Below, in pieces: positions 59,763 to 64,000 of a stretch of 64,000 nt of DNA. A model generated the notes under the pieces. It was not told the origin of the DNA. It saw nothing but the letters and a program-made list of their open reading frames with translations, and did not search any database. The position numbers and the translations under genes were made by a program. Every line of letters begins with the position of its first letter. Positions within the stretch are counted from its first letter, which is position 1. The stretch comes from Actinomycetota bacterium (GTDB lineage: Bacteria > Actinomycetota > Acidimicrobiia > Acidimicrobiales > Ilumatobacteraceae), in the NCBI GenBank assembly GCA_009702045.1, contig WLIV01000001.1, positions 1-64,000 on the forward strand, read 5' to 3'.

Positions 59763-60354
59763 GCCGCTCAACCGCCAGGGGAGCGGCCCGATCCCGGTCA
59801 AGATCGTCATCGCTGGCGGGTTCGGTGTCGGCAAGACGACCTTCGTCGCTGCGATCTCCGACATTGCGCCGCTCACCACCGAGGCAGCCATGACGTCGTA
59901 CGGCGAAGGTGTCGACAACCGTGGCGAGGTCGGTACGAAAACCACCACCACCGTGGCGATGGATTTTGGTCGGGTCGCAGTCGACGACACGATCGTGCTG
60001 TACCTGTTCGGTACACCTGGCCAGGCACGGTTCGGCTTCATGTGGAACGACCTGGTTCGGGGCGCGCTCGGAGCGGTGGTGTTGGTCGACAGCCGGCGCA
60101 TCGAGGACTCGTTCCCGGCGCTCGACTACTTCGAGAATCGCGATGTGCCCTTCGTGGTGGCGATCAACCGCTTCGGTGGTCAGTCGGCCCACACCGTCGA
60201 TGAGGTGCGCGAGGCGTTGTCGATCGCTGATGATGTCCCGGTGGTTAGCACCGATGCTCGCGGTCGGTCTGCTGTCAGGGACACGGTGCTCAGCTTGCTG
60301 GACGTCGTGTTGCTACGAGCGGTGTCCCGCTCCGGCACACGACTACCCGACTGA
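59746..60354 (+). CDS. cvnD: Small Ras-like GTPase of the conservon (CvnD)
   Basis: 202 residues. The P-loop is GGFGVGKTTF, the switch II region is FGTPGQARF and the guanine motif NKxD is replaced by INRFGG. GTG start overlaps cvnC. These GTPases, with roadblock and DUF742 partners, mediate signalling or cell-surface processes in Actinobacteria. Confidence 0.9.
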   Translation: MFVHSEPLNRQGSGPIPVKIVIAGGFGVGKTTFVAAISDIAPLTTEAAMTSYGEGVDNRGEVGTKTTTTVAMDFGRVAVDDTIVLYLFGTPGQARFGFMWNDLVRGALGAVVLVDSRRIEDSFPALDYFENRDVPFVVAINRFGGQSAHTVDEVREALSIADDVPVVSTDARGRSAVRDTVLSLLDVVLLRAVSRSGTRLPD

Positions 60355-60371
60355 ACGTGCCCACCGGAGCC

Positions 60372-60638
60372 TCACCAGAGTTGGAGTTGTTCCCAGGTGA
60401 TGGCGACATCGCTGACGGTCTGCCAGCTGAGCCGGCCCCTGCTCCCGGGTCGGCGAACTTCGACGCGCTCGGGTTTCAGGCTGCGCGCGTTGCCGTTCGC
60501 ATCGAACACTGTGATGCTGCCGTCGATCGCCACGCCGGACATTTTGCCCGCGAACCAGCGTCCGGTCTCGCCCTTGCGGAATCGAACCGGCTCGCCGGAG
60601 CGCAGCCCCAGCTTTCGCAGCGTGGCCGCGTCGATCAT
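60372..60638 (-). CDS. Small protein of unknown function after the SDR gene
   Basis: 88 residues, ATG overlapping the SDR stop (ATGA). It reads MIDAATLRKLGLRSGEPVRF, RKGETGRWFAGKMSGVAIDG and SITVFDANGNARSLKPERVE, a compact beta-rich domain, possibly KOW/Tudor-like. Function not recognised. Confidence 0.65.
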   Translation of the reverse strand: MIDAATLRKLGLRSGEPVRFRKGETGRWFAGKMSGVAIDGSITVFDANGNARSLKPERVEVRRPGSRGRLSWQTVSDVAITWEQLQLW

Positions 60639-61447
60639 GCGCCACCCAGCATGCGCGCCTGGAGTTTGCGCATTCCGCCCAGCCATCGGTCGTAGTCGGC
60701 TGTCTTGTTCCGCATGAACGTGAGCACCTCGTCGTGGGGGAGTATCAGGAACGTTTCGGCGCGGATGATGGCGATAGCCACCTCGGCCACCTCGGCGGGT
60801 TCGAGCACTCGGCCCGCAGCCCGGACAACGCTGCTGCTGATACCGGCTGCGGGGTCGTCGCCCGCGCGCAGCAGCGCGGTGTTGACACCCTGCGGGCACA
60901 GGCAGCTGACCTTCACGCCCGCACCCCCGTAGGTGATGCTGAGCCACTCGGCGAATGCCACTGCCGCGTGCTTGGTCATACTGTACGGAGCGGACCCGAT
61001 CTGGCTGAGCAGCCCGGCGGCGGAGGCCGTCGAACAGAAGTAGCCCTCACCTCGGGCGAGCCAACCCGGCAGCAGGTACTTCGCAGCCCAACGGTGGGCA
61101 TGGACGTTCACGTCGAACGCCAACTGCCAGTCCAGTTCGGAAGTGCGCAGTGGGTCGCTGCCCACGCCGACACCGGCGTTAGCGAAGAACAGGTCGATCT
61201 CGCCGAAGCGTCCTTCCGCGGTCTCGACGAGGGCCTTGTTGCCCTGTTCCGTGCTGACATCGGCTCGAACTGCGATGGCGCTGTCGGGGCGCTGTTCGTT
61301 CAACCGGGCAGCGACGACTGCTGCACCCTCGGCCTGCACATCGGCCACCACCACCCGGGCGCCCTCTGCGTGAAAGCGTTCGGCCAGTGCCTCACCGATG
61401 CCGGCGGCGGCACCGGTGACGACGACGTGTTTCCCATTCAGATCCAT
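60635..61447 (-). CDS. Short-chain dehydrogenase/reductase
   Basis: 270 residues from an ATG at 61447. The cofactor motif TGAAAGIG is in VVVTGAAAGIGEAL, NAGVG follows, the catalytic Ser is in STASAAGLL and the Tyr/Lys in YSMTKHA. TACGAT lies six bases before the ATG on this strand (61454-61459), so the message is probably leaderless. NAD(P) preference unclear. The next gene overlaps its stop. Confidence 0.9.
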   Translation of the reverse strand: MDLNGKHVVVTGAAAGIGEALAERFHAEGARVVVADVQAEGAAVVAARLNEQRPDSAIAVRADVSTEQGNKALVETAEGRFGEIDLFFANAGVGVGSDPLRTSELDWQLAFDVNVHAHRWAAKYLLPGWLARGEGYFCSTASAAGLLSQIGSAPYSMTKHAAVAFAEWLSITYGGAGVKVSCLCPQGVNTALLRAGDDPAAGISSSVVRAAGRVLEPAEVAEVAIAIIRAETFLILPHDEVLTFMRNKTADYDRWLGGMRKLQARMLGGA

Positions 61448-61453
61448 GTCGGG

Positions 61454-61459
61454 ATCGTA
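61454..61459 (-). promoter_or_regulatory. Predicted -10 of the SDR gene
   Basis: TACGAT on the minus strand, six bases before the ATG. Leaderless geometry. Confidence 0.4.
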
Positions 61460-61541
61460 GGCGCTGGCGCTACCATGCGCAGTGGAAGCACACCGCGCGC
61501 GATACCTTCGCGAGCAACGTCGATGTACGAAGGAGAGCAGG

Positions 61542-61721
61542 ATGACCGAGACCAACGAAGCCGTCATTGCCGAAGCCCTGAGCGTGATCGACAAGGCACT
61601 CGGTCAGATGATGAGCCGAGAGTTGGTGTCGTCTGGTGAAATTACCGACGTGCTGCTCGACGTGCGGTCGCTGCTCACGATGCCTGCTCATCAGATCAAG
61701 GTTGAGGCTGTCGCTCACTGA
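61542..61721 (+). CDS. Small helical protein of unknown function
   Basis: 59 residues from an ATG at 61542, with GGAG upstream. It reads MTETNEAVIAEALSVIDKAL and SGEITDVLLDVRSLLTMPA. Short, helical, acidic; no family recognised. The Shine-Dalgarno site and codon style support it being real. Confidence 0.6.
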   Translation: MTETNEAVIAEALSVIDKALGQMMSRELVSSGEITDVLLDVRSLLTMPAHQIKVEAVAH

Positions 61722-61739
61722 GCCCAGCCGCCGCTGTCG

Positions 61740-63119
61740 TCAGGCAGCGGCCAGCGCCGTGAAGGCGCGAACCAGACAGTCGCGCAGCAACTCGGGTTCG
61801 CTGATTGCGGCGAGGTCGATGTTCACGCCCATGTCGAGGCTGTGGTCGTAGCTCAGCAGCGTGAGGTTGAATGCGACTCCGCCCAATGGGCCGACCGGGT
61901 AGTTCTCCAGCATGCGGGCGCCACCCATGAACAGCGGGATCGGTGCACCGCGTACGTTGCTCGTGGCGAAGTCGACTGTCTGGGCCTGCTGGCGGGCGAT
62001 CCGGGTGATGATGCTGGTCGGCAAGGTGGAAGCGATTGCGGCAAGCGTCTCCATCGATCCGTTGCTCGTGGCCGATCGCGCCGCTCCGGTGGCAGCCTGG
62101 ATCGCGGCGAAGCGTTCACCGATCGGCATCTCACCGGTGGGCACCAGTAGGCGTGCGAGGTTGAACGCATTGGCGCCAGATTCTTGCGTACGGGTGCTGA
62201 TCACCATGCTGGCGCGTAGTTCATCGACCGGCGTCCCGAGTGCACGGTGATAGCTGCCGGCGGCTTCGGCCGCAGCGGTGAGGAAGGCGGTGTTCAGGGT
62301 GCCGCTCAGCCGTTTGGCGGCGGCCCTGGTGGAATCGAACGGGACGCGCAGCACTTCGATACGGCGCTGCAGCGAGCGTTGCGTCCACAGCGGGGAGCGG
62401 GCGCCCTCAGTGTCGGTCAACTGCTGGAGCACCCCGCGAACGGTGTCGGCGGCGGCCGACCCGGCTTCGTGGATTCCGGTGGGGTCGGCAAGCAGGTCTT
62501 TGACCTGGCGCAGCAGGCCGAGTGGCATACGCATACCGCCCGACAGCAGTTCGCGCCAGAGGTCTGGTTCCGGCGCATTCTGCGCCTCATGAGCGAAATC
62601 GGCGGGGTCGAGCGGCGGAGGGGTGGGCGCATCTGGCTCGAGGTCGAGGTACTGCATCGCGAAGAGCACAGCACCCTCGCCATCGACGATGGTGTGGTGC
62701 AGTTTCTGGATGACGGCGCTCTTGCCGCCGCGTAGCCCGTCGACGACGATGATCTGCCACAGCGGGCGAGTGCGGTCGTAGGGATCGCAGGCGATGAGAC
62801 ATGCCAGGTCGAGTAGTTGGCGCATGGTGCCGGGTTTGGGCAGCGCGAGGTGGCGTACGTGGTAACGCAGGTCGAAGTTGGGGTCGTCGACCCACATCGG
62901 TGCCGTCAGATTCGCCGCGATCGGTTGAACCCGCTGACGCAGTCGGCGCATCCGGTACGTGGCCTGATCGAAGCGGACCAGAAGGCGTTCAAAGTCGGGC
63001 GCCCGGTCGAGGATGGTGACGTTGGCGAACGTGCTACTGAGATGTGGATCTTTCTCAAGACGCCACATCAAACCCTCGGCATCGCTCATCTTGGGATCGA
63101 AGCGCGGTAGGTCGGCCAT
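61740..63119 (-). CDS. Wax ester synthase / diacylglycerol acyltransferase (WS/DGAT)
   Basis: 459 residues. The catalytic HHxxxDG is H141-H142...D146-G147 in LHHTIVDGEGAVLF. PLWQIIVVDGL, SMVISTRTQE-like and SNVRGAPIPLFMGG segments are also typical. It forms triacylglycerol or wax esters from acyl-CoA for storage, a common actinobacterial trait. Confidence 0.92.
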   Translation of the reverse strand: MADLPRFDPKMSDAEGLMWRLEKDPHLSSTFANVTILDRAPDFERLLVRFDQATYRMRRLRQRVQPIAANLTAPMWVDDPNFDLRYHVRHLALPKPGTMRQLLDLACLIACDPYDRTRPLWQIIVVDGLRGGKSAVIQKLHHTIVDGEGAVLFAMQYLDLEPDAPTPPPLDPADFAHEAQNAPEPDLWRELLSGGMRMPLGLLRQVKDLLADPTGIHEAGSAAADTVRGVLQQLTDTEGARSPLWTQRSLQRRIEVLRVPFDSTRAAAKRLSGTLNTAFLTAAAEAAGSYHRALGTPVDELRASMVISTRTQESGANAFNLARLLVPTGEMPIGERFAAIQAATGAARSATSNGSMETLAAIASTLPTSIITRIARQQAQTVDFATSNVRGAPIPLFMGGARMLENYPVGPLGGVAFNLTLLSYDHSLDMGVNIDLAAISEPELLRDCLVRAFTALAAA

Positions 63120-63146
63120 GTTCGGAGAGTACCGGCCTGTGCGACC

Positions 63147-63689
63147 TCAGAAAGAGCGGAGCATCAGCAGCGTCAGCTGAGCGAGCCCGAGTCCGAGAAC
63201 CGCGCCGCCGATGATGTCGGTCGCGTGGTGGATGCGGACAAACGCTCGGCTGAGCGCGACCACACACGCGAGGGCGAACCATGCAGGCAGTGTGGGCCAC
63301 CCGCTCCAGGCAGTGAGCAGGCTGGCGGCAAAGAAGGCGGCCGATGCATGACCGCTGGGGAAGCTGCTGGTGGATGGCGTGCGTACCGGGAACCGCGGGT
63401 CGCCGGCCACGGTGGGCCGAGTGCGGCGGAACAACCGCTTGACCCCCTGATTGACGATCAGGCTCTCTGCGCCAATGAGCGCCGAGAACAGGAATGCCTG
63501 GTTTGCGTGGTGGTCGCTGGTGAGGCCGCGGATGCCCCCGACCAAGTGCCAGATGAGACTGAAATCACCCAGCGCACTGGCCCCGGTGAACAGCGTGTCG
63601 AGCACGTTGCTGCGTCCACGCACGTGCTCGAGCGCTGCATCTGCGCGATCGTCGAACCGGTGAACACCGTCCGAGAACTGACCGCTCAT
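63147..63689 (-). CDS. PAP2-family phosphatase
   Basis: 180 residues from an ATG at 63689, with several membrane helices. The three phosphatase motifs are KRLFRRTRP, PSGHASAAF and SRAFVRIHHATDIIGG. It acts on lipid phosphates such as phosphatidate or undecaprenyl diphosphate. It overlaps the upstream nuclease gene by 4 nt (ATGA). Next to the WS/DGAT gene, phosphatidate phosphatase for triacylglycerol synthesis is a plausible role. Confidence 0.87.
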   Translation of the reverse strand: MSGQFSDGVHRFDDRADAALEHVRGRSNVLDTLFTGASALGDFSLIWHLVGGIRGLTSDHHANQAFLFSALIGAESLIVNQGVKRLFRRTRPTVAGDPRFPVRTPSTSSFPSGHASAAFFAASLLTAWSGWPTLPAWFALACVVALSRAFVRIHHATDIIGGAVLGLGLAQLTLLMLRSF

Positions 63690-64000
63690 CTGCCCGCCGA
63701 AGCCACGAGTCGCAGCGGAGCCTCCGCTGCGGCGCGTGACGGGTCGCCGCCGAACGCGGGACACCACTCTTTGAACGAACAGAATCCGCACAGTGCGCCC
63801 TGCTTGGGGCGGAAGTCTTCGGTGGTGCAGGCCTGCTCCACCGCTTTCATCACTGCCTTGGCGCGCCCGGTAATTGCCTTCACCGACATTGCCGATGGTG
63901 TGGCGGTGATGACATCGCCCGAGCGCAAGTACATCAGGCGCACCGTGGCGGGACGTCGGCCCAGCACTGCTTCGCACAGGAATGAGTAGAAGTGCACGCC
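63686..64000 (-). CDS. RecB/PD-(D/E)XK-type nuclease, C-terminal part (runs off the window)
   Basis: The last 105 codons of a gene that continues beyond 64000. It shows YLRSGDVITATPSAMSVKAI and then a Cys cluster end, CGFCSFKEWCPAF, with the upstream ligand likely in the missing part, as in RecB/AddB/Cas4-type Fe-S nucleases. The core active site is outside the window. Confidence 0.75.
   Translation of the reverse strand, partial: GVHFYSFLCEAVLGRRPATVRLMYLRSGDVITATPSAMSVKAITGRAKAVMKAVEQACTTEDFRPKQGALCGFCSFKEWCPAFGGDPSRAAAEAPLRLVASAGR

Noticed and set aside
1-64000. tRNA, rRNA, insertion sequences and phage genes
   Set aside because: No cloverleaf-like or rRNA-like stretches, transposase motifs or inverted-repeat-bounded elements were noticed on reading; a scan with dedicated programs would be decisive.

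Overview
High-GC DNA, densely packed with genes on both strands. Markers of an actinobacterium are a mycothiol S-conjugate amidase, a mycothiol-dependent-type DinB protein, F420-type oxidoreductases, a conservon (CvnABCD), a WS/DGAT acyltransferase, a 3Fe-4S-type ferredoxin and very many promoters placed so that the mRNA would start at the start codon. The mix resembles an Acidimicrobiia/Ilumatobacter-like lineage, but that placement is only a guess from gene content.

Layout. 0.2-5.7 kb: two CitE/HpcH-type CoA lyases, a HAD phosphatase and a methyltransferase, a MazEF-type toxin-antitoxin pair with a perfect palindromic operator, and a 540-residue acyl-CoA dehydrogenase of the methylsuccinyl-CoA dehydrogenase type. 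The two lyases and this dehydrogenase fit the ethylmalonyl-CoA pathway. 5.7-17 kb: LOG-family protein, serine hydrolase, YbhN-type membrane protein and MutY in an overlapping chain, several hydrolases, an oligopeptidase B, a ferredoxin and a secreted metallopeptidase. 17-22.8 kb: an iron-sulfur assembly region, sufB then (after a divergent L-serine dehydratase and a Cys-rich small protein) sufD, a Rieske ferredoxin and sufC. sufB and sufD share a dyad in their promoters, and a 16-bp hairpin closes the cluster. 22.9-25.4 kb: a calcium-type P-ATPase.

25.6-32.2 kb is the most unusual part. An intact ybaK/ebsC-type deacylase gene is followed by four displaced copies of its own last 178 bp, the fourth being split in two. 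Each copy starts at nearly the same codon and ends at the stop codon. Between the copies lie single-gene or two-gene cargoes, several with their own promoter: an M24 peptidase, a HicBA pair (hicA frameshifted), a small protein plus nucleotidyltransferase pair, a methyltransferase, and a SoxR/PPOX pair that broke the fourth copy. I read this as serial accretion of small elements into the conserved GGVPP codons of ybaK. No recombinase gene is visible in the window.

32.4-55 kb is ordinary accessory metabolism: thioesterases, acyl-CoA dehydrogenase, ABC-F ATPase, MFS exporter, amidase, LLM oxidoreductase, two intramembrane proteases next to a GGDEF/degenerate-EAL protein, a PEBP lipoprotein, mycothiol amidase, YdjC-type deacetylase, nuclease, thiolase, NudC, DksA-like protein and an S9 peptidase. 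55-60.4 kb is a conservon (sensor kinase, roadblock, DUF742, GTPase) divergent from two undescribed partner genes. 60.4-64 kb holds an SDR, a WS/DGAT acyltransferase, a PAP2 phosphatase and the C-terminal end of a RecB-type nuclease that runs off the window. No rRNA, tRNA, insertion sequence or CRISPR array was recognised.
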